Assembly: GCA_948099385.1 (NCBI GenBank)
Contig: CANUEZ040000179.1
Coordinates: 12,294,001 to 12,358,000 of the forward strand
DNA from: Fasciola hepatica
Taxonomy: Eukaryota; Platyhelminthes; Trematoda; Plagiorchiida; Fasciolidae
Direction: 5' to 3'
DNA length: 64,000 bases
Shown: positions 1 to 11,072 of the stretch, piece by piece
Layout of the letters: every line of letters starts with the position of its first letter
How positions within the stretch are numbered: the first letter of the stretch is position 1
Notes under the pieces: model-generated
Seen by the model: only the letters and a program-made list of their open reading frames with translations
Databases searched by the model: none
What the model was told of the DNA's origin: nothing
Position numbers and translations under genes: made by a program

Positions 1-9
1 CCCTCAGAA

Positions 10-125
10 TTCAGCCCGGATAGACTTGTGGTTAAGCGGTTTGACTCACATTCGTTCACCTCTGGTTTGAGTCCCCGTGGGGGCTCGGCGGTTGTGCAGC
101 GCCGATGACTCCAAACAAGGAAGAA
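10..125 (+). repeat. tRNA-derived SINE, family 1
   Basis: A tRNA-like head starts with CAGCCCGGATAGACTTGTGG, has an A-box-like TGTGGTTAAGCGG and a B-box-like GGTTTGAGTCCC near 80-92, and is followed by a GC-rich stretch ending near CGCCGATGACTCC. The spacing of the two boxes fits an internal RNA polymerase III promoter. The same head and tail recur near 12788-12885 (plus) and 24430-24640 (minus), which argues for a dispersed SINE rather than a tRNA gene. There is no clean acceptor stem, so it is not called as a functional tRNA. Confidence 0.5.
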
Positions 126-569
126 GCCGATGTACAGTGTTTCCGTGGCTTTTAGTGGTGTGAAAGCTCATACTGCATGATGAATCCCATATTACTTACA
201 ACACAGTATATATGACTAAATGCATAAGGGGTACAATCAACACACAACACCTGTTGCAGCACAAGATTATCCGGAGACCAGATGTGAATAGACTAACACA
301 TTCTCAGCGTGTAAGCTTCCGGGCGTTCATGGACCTGACGATGAGTGATGAGTAGGTCCGGGTAGACTGCGGGCATGCACAAATTTCATCTGAGCCTTTA
401 AAGGGAGGTTGTGGAGGTGAATTCCGACTAATTCCACTGTCGCCAAGATGCAACTTCTCACCGACCTTAGATCCTACACATGGGACAGAAAGCTTGATCC
501 ACGTTCACCGTGTGATTAGTCTCAGCTAGGTGTGAAATGACTGTGCTGGTAGTTGACTAAATTGCACCC

Positions 570-725
570 GTCCGCTGTGTGATCTTCACGAATGCGTTCA
601 GACAGGTGTTTGGTTGCTCGACCGAAATACGTTGTTCCACAAAAAAGTGAAATACTACACATAAAATGGGTCGCAGAAAGAAGCACATTGTCTTTTAACC
701 GCAAACACACTGGTAGCATAAATGC
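570..725 (-). pseudogene. Penelope-like element GIY-YIG endonuclease fragment (copy 3, decayed)
   Basis: On the minus strand the translation runs LRLKDNVLLSATHFMCSISL then FCGTTYFGRATKHLSERIRE. Residue for residue this parallels the better copy at 43122 (RLKGIVPNSATSF, CGARYIGRTTRRLSERVREH). It keeps the YIG-equivalent (YFG), the following Arg and the LSER helix. The first Cys of the CxC zinc ligand pair is lost (LFCG instead of TCSCG). The reading frame departs from the family after about residue 53 and the zinc-binding HxH end and catalytic Glu part are missing. PLE endonucleases nick target DNA for reverse transcription; this piece is too short to act. The upstream minus frame (700-898) may hold more of the element but is too decayed to align. 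Confidence 0.6.
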
Positions 726-861
726 AAACAAAACACACAGTCTAGCTGCGTAGAATATCTTGTTGACGACACTTGCCAGTCTTCTGTGCTCTGCATCATC
801 CGTGGTCTCTGGATAATCCTGGGCAAAAACAGGTGTGAAAAATGACCCTTAACGCCATTTT

Positions 862-925
862 GATTTGTACAGGGATGAATAAGAATCACTGAAAACAAAC
901 TTGTTCGCCAACTTGTATTTTTGAT
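862..925 (+). repeat. Penelope-like 3' tail fragment
   Basis: The stretch GGATGAATAAGAATCACTG then AAAACAAACTTGTTCGCC resembles the 3' tails after the GIY-YIG fragments at 18640-18703 and 43640-43702 (ATGAGTACGAATAACTC, AAAACAAGCTTGTTCGCC). It lies on the strand opposite to the neighbouring PLE endonuclease relic at 570-725, so two PLE pieces sit here in opposite orientation. A similar motif is at 17470-17500. Confidence 0.4.
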
Positions 926-929
926 TGTG

Positions 930-2958
930 CTGTGTGAGGTTTTTCGATAACTTGAAAATTAATTTCTTTGTGTGTGTTTATGTGATTGTATGTGGGTACA
1001 CAAGTTTCTTACCACATTACCTATCCAGAACAAGGTGTGGAAATGTGTACACTGATTGTTCTAACGACAATTAAATGATATCTATTAGATAATCTGTCCA
1101 AATATGTGCGTGAGCAGTGGTTCCGTTACCGAACCAAACTTGGGATTTATGAGGAAATCTCCGAAGTTTTGACACCAACGGCCCGAACAGTAAAAATTAA
1201 TCTCCACCGGACAGTCAAGTCTTTGAATTTTATGAATAAACCGGGGGAGAACGGGGGGGCGGGGGTCGGGGTGGGTGGGGGAGCGAAATTGATGGGACTG
1301 TGCTTGGTAAAATCGACTGAGGCGTTCTCTGAACAAATCAATGGGATCCAGTCAGTCAAATTGTTATAAATGCGACATATTTGGTGTCACTAGATCACTG
1401 AATCAGCCCGCCCAAACGTGATTCGCATGGGAATTATCAGAATCCTCAGCGGTGTCCTCCGATGGTTTCTGGTTGTATTGTTGCAGTTAGTGGATTTTGG
1501 ATTTCAGAGATCAGCCGTAATTGTGTTTTTTCTATCGGAAAGTTGCATTCTGGCCCGGTTGATGAAATAAGGTCAATGAAAACCTCTACGCTCACAAATA
1601 AGAAGGTGGTAAAGGTTGTTCTTCAGCGCACAGGTGAACTATCTAGGAATTCTCGACTGCAGAATACGGACAGACTGTCTTGTCCTACGACCTCATTCAG
1701 ATCTCCTGTCTCACAGCATATCACTAGGCCCCCAATCGAGTAGACGAAGAAAGCAACCCAACGAAACCCTGGCAGAAGCACTCCTGCAAGATGAGTCTCT
1801 TTAGTCGGAAGAGGGATCACTGAAGCACTGAGGTTCCCCAAATATGCTGTGCAATCACTTACAATATTTGCACTGTACTGGATGGTTGATTCATCATTAT
1901 CTTCAATAAATATTCATCACTTATGACTACCTGTTGGTACACATTTTATTGTGCATGCAATTCGTTCTTTCTTTCTTCCTTTCTTGTAGTTAACAAGTAC
2001 ACATTTTAAAAAATTATAATTTATTAATACACAAATTAATTGAATATCTGTGCCCTCTACGTACACCACATTTTATTTAGTTTACTGAATTGTATTTTCC
2101 TTGCTGGACGTTAGTCATTAGGTTTACAGTCCTACATGGTAATTGGTTTTACCTTACTCTGAATGCATAAAAATGAATGAGTGTACTGTGGGGATAATGT
2201 TATTATACCCTACCAGAATGTGCTAATGTAATCAGTAGCTATTTGATATTGCTGAATTCTATTTTTACGCCAGAAATTTATTCGTTTTTCGTATTACGTA
2301 ATTCATTTATTTAGGGCAATATATTATGCTAACTTTTAGATGGAATCACATCCTTTCTGGGAGCAAGAATTTAGTCATATTTAGGGGTTGAACTCTAGAA
2401 ATAAGTTTTTACTACTGTTTTGGTGACACGTACCAAACATTCCCGATTCATTTTGTTCCGCGACGGGGTTCGGGAAGCTAGCCTCGCGAATGCACGACGT
2501 ATTACTACTTCTTTCTTCACAAAAGGAAAAAAAAACGTGATAAGAAACAGTAAATCCGGGTGAATGACAATGTAAAAGGTAAGGAACTGCAGTTGGAAAA
2601 AGGTTTGGGGAGTCTAAACACCTCTTCCCACTCTGCGTCCACGAGCCTCTCCTACAATAAGATTGTATGTATCTGTGAGAGAAGGATCAAAAGTACTGCG
2701 CTGCTCAGCTATCACAAGTACTTAACGACGTACACAAACCTAATTCGTCAATTCTCTCCCTATCCGTTGCTTAATCTTTCACCCTGGTGACTTGGTGAAT
2801 GAAGGGGCCCATCAGTTCTCATTTTCAACTAAGCAACGGAAACCGTTACCAGTCAAGCAGCGTTGTGTTGGTTGATTGTAAGAGTTCCGGAAGGAATAAA
2901 ATGCGCAAGAGTCTGCGCATAATGGTTTACGGAGAATATTTGGGAAGTAGTACTGAAA

Positions 2959-2960
<2 letters not shown>
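930..2960. other. Unassigned sequence, one weak open frame
   Basis: Apart from the G tract, no repeat family or conserved protein was recognised. A TTGTTGCAG acceptor-like site at 1478-1486 precedes an open plus-strand frame that runs to a stop at 1741-1743 (about 85 codons). Its composition is Ser/Arg/Thr-rich, it lacks a convincing donor and nothing in it is recognisable. Position 1960-2300 is strongly AT-rich. Confidence 0.3.
1243..1284 (+). other. G-quadruplex-type G tract
   Basis: Within about 42 bases there are five runs of four or more G (GGGGG, GGGGGGG, GGGGG, GGGG, GGGGG) separated by loops of one to five bases. This satisfies the usual G4 motif on the plus strand. It stands out against AT-rich surroundings and is not part of a recognised repeat. 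Confidence 0.7.

Positions 2961-3012
<52 letters not shown>
2961..3012. repeat. (TA)n microsatellite
   Basis: An uninterrupted AT dinucleotide run of about 52 bases. It creates spurious Tyr-Ile repeat peptides on both strands. Confidence 0.95.
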
Positions 3013-4190
3013 GTTTCTTGAACTTATCGTAGCATATTACAAGACCAAGAAATAGAATTCTATTGAGTTTGGTATCGGTACCGTTAGTTGTCCTCGATGC
3101 GTTGACGACTGAAATTATGTGGCCCTGTTCACTCTGATAAATGGATTTGAATTTCAGTAGTTCAGAAGTGATCAAATGTTGAATATAATTCACTATGGGT
3201 AGTTTTGTCATCGAGAAATCAATCTTGATCCTTCTAGAAAAGTTTCTTTTTTCGATATATTTCCCATACTTCAGTCTGACAGAAAAAAGCAAAAACGAAG
3301 CGAGCACATATGGGAAATTCTATGTTGCCCAACAGCCCAACACCCAAATCGTGGTGAATGATAGCCTCATAAGAGGAAACCTTTTGGTTTATTTTGAATT
3401 CACTTCCTGGATTTCAAGGTCATATGAGCGCGGCTTTTTAATTATTCATTTTGTTTTGGTTATGTCGAAGAAATATTTACTGAAAACCAGAAAGTTGCTC
3501 TACTTCAATAAAGAGAAAATGGGATAACACTGTGCGAGCCCAGAGAACACTCGTTCTTGTGATAAACATATTTCTCATTCATCTTATGTAGGGCAGCGTT
3601 TTTCCACATTATTCATGTAAAAGTTGGTCACCTTACAAAATGTGGTCTGCGACTTTGGGTAAAAATAATACCCAGAGAGCAATATGTATTTTATCAGGAA
3701 GATTCAAAAAAAAATTCTTGTGCTCCTATGCAAAAAAGTTGAAGGGAAATTGGTTGCTTAGGCTTTCACCTAATCGAAAGTCAGTAATACACGAGCAACA
3801 GTGGGGGTTAACTGTTGCAATCACGAAAACATCCGGATCGCATCGTGAAACGTTTCGATCATCTATTTACTTCGAATAAACGGAAGGGATATTGAGGGAG
3901 CTAACGGGTTTTTTTTTCGTCGTAAAAGAAAATTTCCGAACAAACACATTTTAGTTACTTTGGAATAGTAGAACTCACCACATGGGTTGACAAGTGGTTT
4001 AAACAGTCACGAACAACCTTGTTGATGAGACGTTATTAGGGCTATCTTGAACAACGTAGGATTTGCTGTGCTCAAAAGGTTTCTGTCAGACCGAAAGTTG
4101 TCTTTGGAAAGCTGTCCTATTGAAGAACGATGCTCCATGTCATGCCGCAATCGAGTGTCTGTGAACCTTATAAATTTGAAAAAATTTATC

Positions 4191-4225
<35 letters not shown>

Positions 4226-6790
4226 TCGAATGAAAGTGTGGTTTTTGGAATTCATATTTCTTCGACATAAAAGGTTACAACGTGATTCAAACGTTGCGTG
4301 TCATTTCCAAGAAAGTGGATCTGCTTATTTGAACAACTTTTAAAAAACACTTCATCATACACAAATATGAGATTTTATGGGGCAATTTTCGATACTAAAC
4401 AGTTGAAATTTCCAAGGTCTGGCTGCTGAAACGGCGTATAACAAATGAACGGACATGTCCGCGTTAATCGGAAAAACATTCTCTTGGGAGGCATAAAATG
4501 ACATTGCCAGGGACCAACGCAAGTCTCCTAGAAGAATTTCCAATCTGCAGGACTGAAAATTTTTTTCTCGGCCCAATAGAATCTTGTTGTTGTTCATAGT
4601 GTCTCAGAAAATACTCCACCAACTGAGAGAGTCATGGTTTATCCCACCTCATATCAACCGGTATAACCAATGTTACATCCCAATGTCACTGGAATAAGTA
4701 TCGCACTAGGCTTCGTCCCACCTCGTAATGGGGTGTGGGAATTCACACAGAGTAATGTTGTGCTCTTCAACCGTTCTGTTTTATCAAAAAAGAAAAAGTC
4801 AGTATCCAATCAACTAAATTATTTCTTTTTTACTTAAGGCTTCTTGTTTTAACCATTCTTTTACACGAATAAAGGGAAAAATCTCTAATTTATGTTCGGA
4901 AAGGGTCTGGCCGAAACTTTCCCAGGAGGACGTGAAAATGTGTCTTATCATGACTTTATCACCTTGAGTATATCAGGTCCGAACGAGGTTCGGAGAGTAC
5001 AGGAGAATCGACGCGACATATTTGTGATTCCTAAAATATTTTATCTTCAAAAAAGCAGTGTTGTTGGTAGAGATTTCAATTAGCCGTCTTTTTGGTTGCC
5101 GCGGGTAATTTTTCCATGGCTAGATTGAAAATTTGCCTTGAAAAAGGTTACCTGCAGTTACCAAAGCGTCGGCTAATAGACATCTCTTTATCACCTTATT
5201 TGCCAGCGTAGTGAAAGTATCCCTTCCATAAATGGGCATTTCTTCATCATCGCGAAATCAAACGAGACGTTTAGCGGACCATGATAATATGACCTTGTTT
5301 TCAAGATCATTTACCACAAAAAGATAACGGCTTTTTGTTGTTGGCCTATCATCGGACGCAAAATTACTGCTAAATCATCAGATGATACAGTTTTTTCCAA
5401 ATGAGTTTGCATTCGTTCGGTTTTTTCTCTAAGCAGTAATATAATCGACACTTCTACAAAAAGAATTACCGCCAGGATGAGAAAATATGCCTCCCGGTGG
5501 AAAACCACATGTGATGAATTTTACCTTCAGGACGTTAAAATGTATTCATATCCAACCGGCCATTGAAGTCATTCCGTCAATCACCTGTCAAATAATCATG
5601 GTAACGAAGATCAAGCAAATTCAACTCTCCACAAAATATCGGACAGCTAAGGTCAGTAATAATCAGCTATCAATAATGATATATATTTCCAACTTTTATT
5701 CAGTATTATACGGGGAATATACAAAAGTGAAACTAATAACGAGGAAGATATTTTCTGTCTAATTTTGAAAGCACCTTTATGTAGGACTAGTTTCAACATC
5801 TCGGTTCAAAAACCAATTGAAAGAAAATGTCCGGTGTTAGTAGTTCAATGCATTTATCTTTCCAAATCTCCTCGTTCTCCGTTTTCCTAATTGGAATATT
5901 TTTCTTTACCACAACCTCGACCTTCGCTCAGTCATTTTTATCTTTGTGGAATAAACGATATACAGCTAGTTTCCGTAAATGAGAATTTTCCCAGAAATAT
6001 GTGCATAAATAAAATGATTAGAAGGATATGGATGGGAATGTGATAGACTTAATTGTCTAGGCCGATATTCCTCAAAGGTCTTCTCGATTAATCCGTTTGG
6101 ATTTTCGGCATCCGTGTGAAAACAGCGGGTACTATCTGACTAACATGACGAGATCAAGAAATGCAAAATGCTGGGCAGCAATTTAAGAAATAGAGCATAA
6201 GACGTATTGCTATATCGATTCATATTTTGAATTATATTGGAAAACTAATGACTTTCAACTCTGTTCAGTTTACGAAAATGATTGTACTCATCTTCAAATA
6301 GGGGGTACAAAAAATGGAGTGCTTTCCCACGAACAAGAACTATATCCGTTTATTGCCAACGAAAATGCAGAAAATTGCGAAAAACGCGTATATTTTAATC
6401 CTGCAATTACGCCCATAGAACAAAACGGAACGGATCGCACAAGAACAGAACCATCTACCAAAAAGAAACGGGGAAAATTTGTGAACTATTCCTACTGCTC
6501 ACAGTCACACACAACCGTGACAAGTGTGAGATGAGTGCCAAAAAATCGATCGAAAGGTGAATCAAAAAAGCGTCCTACGCAGCAGTACCAAGTACTCCCG
6601 GAAACAAATCGGGAGAATAGTAGTGCCAACTGCATAAGAATAGGGCACAACTCACTTACTTTTGTATTATTGTTATTATACTAATAAATTGGCTTGAAAC
6701 CGTTTTACGATGCGTTTCAGCTCTCGAGAAAAGCAAAGGAAACACTTTACGCGCCGAGACGGGTTACCAGTCCAGAAGAAACTTCATACT
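3013..6790. other. Non-coding AT-rich stretch
   Basis: No retroelement domain, RNA gene or convincing exon was seen. Open frames here are short, overlap on both strands and lack splice context. A short (TA)n run lies at 4193-4222. I see nothing else that I can support. Confidence 0.4.
4193..4222. repeat. (TA)n microsatellite
   Basis: About 30 bases of perfect TA dinucleotide. Confidence 0.95.
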
Positions 6791-6794
6791 TGTT

Positions 6795-7800
6795 TGTTTA
6801 GACACGCACCAGGAAGGGGACTACAGAAGTTCCGTACAGTGATAATTTAGAAGAAAACAGCAGACTCGGAGAAAGGTCGCAAGACTGTGGGTGTGAATAG
6901 TCCGCATTGGTCTGGTCAGCAAATGAAATAGATGCTTTTACATGCTCACCACACAAGTCCAATATAGGATCCCTTAAGATTGTACCAAAAAGAAGACTGA
7001 TAATTCGCAAACCCCTACGACGGGTGATGTGGTCCTCTTTCAATAGACCAGGAAAAAATACAGGAGAACGAAGTAGAATTATGGGAAATGTACCTGAGTA
7101 TACGAAGGACGAACCAACAGACTGTGGAGCACTGAACCGTCGAAGTTTACTAAAATCAAAGGAAGACCTATGCAACTATGCGACAGTACTTTCTATGTGT
7201 CAGAGCCAGTGTAATTTCTCTTGTAAATGCACACCCAGGTATTCCATATAGCTCATACCTGCAACAGGAGTAGAGTTATCAGTGATTCTGTCTTCTGTAA
7301 AAGACAATCCCAAAATGGAAAAATGCACACTTGACATTTGGCAATTTGTAACCGAAAATTAGACTGCTCTGAAAAGTTTTGGATACGTGCATTTTTTTCA
7401 CGAAACTCATCTAAGTCGAAAGGCTGGGAGACACAGTGAGCCCAAACAGCGTCATCGGCATACTTGACTACGCGGGCTGGGTGGATAGCAATTAGGTCAC
7501 TAATGTAAGTAGGGGAAAAATAAAGAGAAAGAACAGCTCATTGAAGAACACCAGCACTCCTTAAGAGATATGTGGAAACTTTTCTGCCATGTTTGGAACA
7601 CTGGGTCCTACCCGAGAAGTATTTTTCCGGCCAGTTAAGCAGGTACGTTGCGTAACTAAAAGATTCAGATTTCTTGAGAAGCCTGGATCATGGTACGTTG
7701 TCACACGCTCATATGTAATCAAGGAAAGCAGGCACCACTGATTTACCCCAACCTCTGAGGGATTTTGCAATGTAATGGACTATGAGGTGTGATAAATAAG
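6795..7800 (-). pseudogene. LINE reverse transcriptase relic, CR1/Jockey-type
   Basis: The minus strand carries the catalytic half of a non-LTR retrotransposon RT broken by a few stops and shifts. In order: AFLDYI*ACDNVP (the xAFDxVP box, near 7725-7680), a block ending SAGVLQ*AVLSLYFSPTYIS (equivalent to the GVLQGxVLSP...YISDL box), then ARVVKYADDAVW with the catalytic YADD at 7451-7462 intact. It continues into a 3' region (ORF 6798-7175) with PVFFPGLLKEDHITRRRGLR and HVKASISFADQ, which I recall as typical of the C-terminus of fluke CR1-like RTs. Stops are mostly single-base changes, for example Gly to TGA in the VLQG box. The 5' limit is not clear. It copies RNA at a nicked target in active relatives; this copy is dead. 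CR1 versus Jockey clade needs a tree. Confidence 0.75.
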
Positions 7801-9097
7801 GGTAGACTTTAACACAGGATTATTCCTGAACTTATGGAAACTGCTAGAAAATGGATATCCTTCAACTTATTCGATCAATACAAACATTTAGTCGGGCCAC
7901 TTTCGGTAGTCTAATTAAACCCGAGAAGTTTACATAGCACAATAAAACAATTACAAAGTAGGAGCACAAAATGGTGCTCTCTGGCAAATCATCTTAACTA
8001 ACCAAGCAAATACACCCATAGAATCTGATCCAAACTTGGAATCTCGAAAAAATAGACCTTATCTTGCACATATCATGGACTATGTTGTATCGTTTTGAAG
8101 TAAGTCAAAGTTTGTGTCCAAGTTTGTTGCTGTTATTAACGAAATTACTAAATTCGTTTTCCCGCCATTTTCCAGATTATCTGCATAGTCCATGTTGTGA
8201 CAGAGAGTGATTAATCCCTTCTACGCAGACAAGCACTATAAGTGTATTTCTGATAGATTCCACCTTGACTGCCGATGCAAGGTGTGTGATCATAGTGTCA
8301 AACTTAGCTGACGGAGGCTGATGGCAGTTGTCGGCCGAAGGTGCAATCTTTGAGGTGCACCTGCAAAAGAAAATAGTGGCTAGCCCATACGGAATTTACC
8401 CGAACCATGGCTCTCGCATCGATGGCCCAAAAGCTTTTGGATTGTCTCAGGTTACTCCTAGGTGCTTCTATATCTATAAGCAAGGCTCAGTACTTGTCAG
8501 GGTAAGAATCAAGATTAGGTAGCATCCAACGAATAATCGCAGGTGGCTGGAAATTCCAAAACTGATGAGGTGTACTCCAAAATGAGGGTTGTTTTGTGAA
8601 AAGCTAGGCCAAAATTTCCCGCCAACTTAGTGATGCATACGGTAATGATGAAGTGTAAGCGTTTATGGAATAAATCGTTGTGAAAAAAAATATATCAAGA
8701 TCAATACTAATGTAACTTATAAAATGCTTGCATGAATGATTCCCTGTGAACATGAAAGTTTATTTCGAACCTGTGTTAAAAATTCCTCCTGACAGCTACT
8801 TCTGAACTATGAAAATAGGAAAACAGATCTTTTCCACGAGCACCAGCTTTTCACCTTATCAAACAAACCAGGTGAAGGCGCGAGTGATTGCGGTGGAACT
8901 ATATCCGCTATCTGATTAACCGTTGATCCCAGGCTACTAAAGAGAACACCGCTAATCAGTACACGATATGGTTGCGCCCTTTGGATAGCCGTAAAAAGAG
9001 AGTTTTTCGTACTTGCGTGAGCGAGCGTTGGACTCACATATTTACGTGCGTGCCTGTCCGAAACAAAACAGGCAGAGACCCAAACCGAAATGCCTAC

Positions 9098-9098
<1 letters not shown>
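7801..9098. other. Unassigned, one weak microexon-like segment
   Basis: No TE protein continues confidently upstream of the LINE relic. At 8452-8502 a TTGTCTCAG acceptor and a GGGTAAGA donor enclose 51 bases, open as VTPRCFYIYKQGSVLVR in phase 0. A second frame is open too, so I give this little weight. Confidence 0.2.

Positions 9099-9149
<51 letters not shown>
9099..9149. repeat. (TA)n microsatellite
   Basis: About 51 bases of perfect TA dinucleotide. Confidence 0.95.
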
Positions 9150-9152
<3 letters not shown>

Positions 9153-9456
9153 TGTGAATGAACACATCCAGTCAATAGGCGATCTAAATCACTGGGCCCA
9201 ACCCGGTATGCCCGCATCGCTCGAGATTTGCGAACTGAGTCGCGAGTTAATGAAAGGTCCAGAATTTGACAGTTGTAACCCTTGAGATAATCAATCACTA
9301 CAACACACAATCTATGCGATTCATATTTCCTCATGCGGAATCTTAAGAGAATAAAAAGACAAGGTTTCGGTGATTTTCTATGAACCACAGCTTGAACAAT
9401 TCAAATGTCATCAGGAGGGATACTGGAATGCACTGAAGGAAAATGCTCTCTTTGAC

Positions 9457-9514
9457 CGGCCGTGGCCAATTGGTCTTCATAGTGGACTTCTGACGAATCC
9501 TTGTGCCACGGCCG
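9457..9514. repeat. Short inverted repeat (hairpin)
   Basis: CGGCCGTGGC at 9457-9466 is matched by its exact reverse complement GCCACGGCCG at 9505-9514, with a 38-base loop. The arms are GC-rich in an AT-rich context. No flanking target duplication was seen. Confidence 0.6.
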
Positions 9515-9808
9515 ATCACTTTCCCTAATCGGCAGCCTTCTAATTTGCCGTGACCCCTTTCATGAGATACTTTACAACTACCATGTTAGAAAGAGGAAAG
9601 GAAAGCAAAGAGAGAAGCACGTTGATCGAAACGTTCACGTTATCTGCTGCGAAAATACACTGCTTCGTATTCATGAAGAAACTAATCCAGATCTAAATAT
9701 GATAGACTTAACAGGGGATTTTGTTCGGGATGAAAGATTTGGCCCAATTTCGAATGGGTCCTAAATGCTCAAGGCCGTCCGCTTCGGTGGACTTAGGATT
9801 CAAGCATA

Positions 9809-9812
<4 letters not shown>

Positions 9813-9861
<49 letters not shown>
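9813..9861. repeat. (CA)n microsatellite
   Basis: About 48 bases of near-perfect AC dinucleotide. Confidence 0.95.
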
Positions 9862-9864
<3 letters not shown>

Positions 9865-10873
9865 TTGTTTGTCGTGGGTTGGTCTTATTTGAACAAGTGA
9901 ATAGCTAGCTCAGTTGCTAACCTTCTGAGACTCCTTGCGTGGCCATGTAGCTGAACCGCAAAAGTGCACATGGTCTCACAGGGTGGTCTCGAATACTACC
10001 TTCAGTATTTGAATTGTTTTAACGTCTTGCATTTCTTATCCCTTATATTTCCTGAATAAATTTATACCGATATTTCAATTCCGAATCTTGTATTTCGCAC
10101 TAGTCAATCGTGCATCAAATCTATTCTCTTCCATGCATTATCATTTCACCTTCCTAGTCCTTAGAGTTTGCCAACAGATATCACGAATACGTATTTTCCG
10201 TGGTGGTCCGAGTGCGAGTGCAATCATCGACTAGGTGAATTGCAAAGGGATTACCAATTTCACTTTGACACTATTTAAGAACTGCAGCGTGTAGGCTCAG
10301 GGCAACATTTACATAACTGGGCAATCGGAACTATGACAACAGGAATTTACCACTTAGTGTCAAAATCAAGATCAGCTCCGAAGCATGACGGACAAGTCCT
10401 AGACCATATGATTCCCTAAAATAGTCGACTGTAACTCATCTTTATAATTCATGACATCAAAACCAGTCCACCTTCAGTTATTCATCCGATCTGAATTGTG
10501 AAATCCAATAAAATTGAGACTGGTTCCTCTGTTGTGTTTGAAATCAGCGGATTCATGTTTTTCGGTTGGTACTCCACCATGCTCTACGGGAGCTGAGCCT
10601 TATCGCACCGTTACTCAGTCTTGTGAGACCATTTTCAACTAACAAGTGCATTGAGGTTGACATATGAGAAAAGTAACCTCGAGAGGGCAAAGCATCCGAA
10701 GCTGATCAACCAAATGGACGAAAACCCGGCGTTTATTCAATAGCATGCACATTCGAACTGCAGCATTCATGGTAACTCCGAAAGTTTGAATTATATTGGA
10801 CTCATTTTCAACATGAATCAATCGTGTATACACGGTAGTTCAAGCGTAATAAAAACAACTACAAACTTCTGAT

Positions 10874-11072
10874 AAAATTGTTATTGTTCCATAAAACAGC
10901 GTGGTTGAAATCGTTGGTAGGTTGTCGACGTTTCGGTCACCAAGGGGAATTTTTTTAAGACTGGTTTCACAAGCAGAAACCGTTTTCGAAAAAAGATTCC
11001 TCTTGGTGACCGAAACGTCGACAACCTATCAATGATTTCGACTACGCTGTGTTAGTGAACAATAAAATTTCT
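10874..11072. repeat. Foldback element (long imperfect palindrome), copy 1
   Basis: Two arms of about 80 bases are near-perfect reverse complements: arm one 10874-10957, arm two 10989-11072, with a loop of roughly 31 bases. Shared arm landmarks, read on arm two, are CTCTTGGTGACCGAAACGTC, GACAACCTATCAATGATTTC, GACTACGCTGTG and a terminal AACAATAAAATTT. The element is related to 21323-21485 and, as a half-arm, to 40027-40088. It has no coding capacity. Its two outer ends are inverted repeats of each other, as in MITE or foldback elements. The GGTGACC-GAAAC hairpin end is discussed as a possible ribozyme relic. Confidence 0.75.

Noticed and set aside
2927..3307. Open frames with Tyr-Ile repeats over (TA)n tracts (also near 4047, 9013, 20404, 20772, 34019, 36766)
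   Set aside because: They exist only because (TA)n has no stop in that frame; the flanks show no coding character.
8561..8600. CTGATGAG motif as a hammerhead ribozyme (also 25204 and 49801)
   Set aside because: No GAAA box at stem II distance and no pairing arms.
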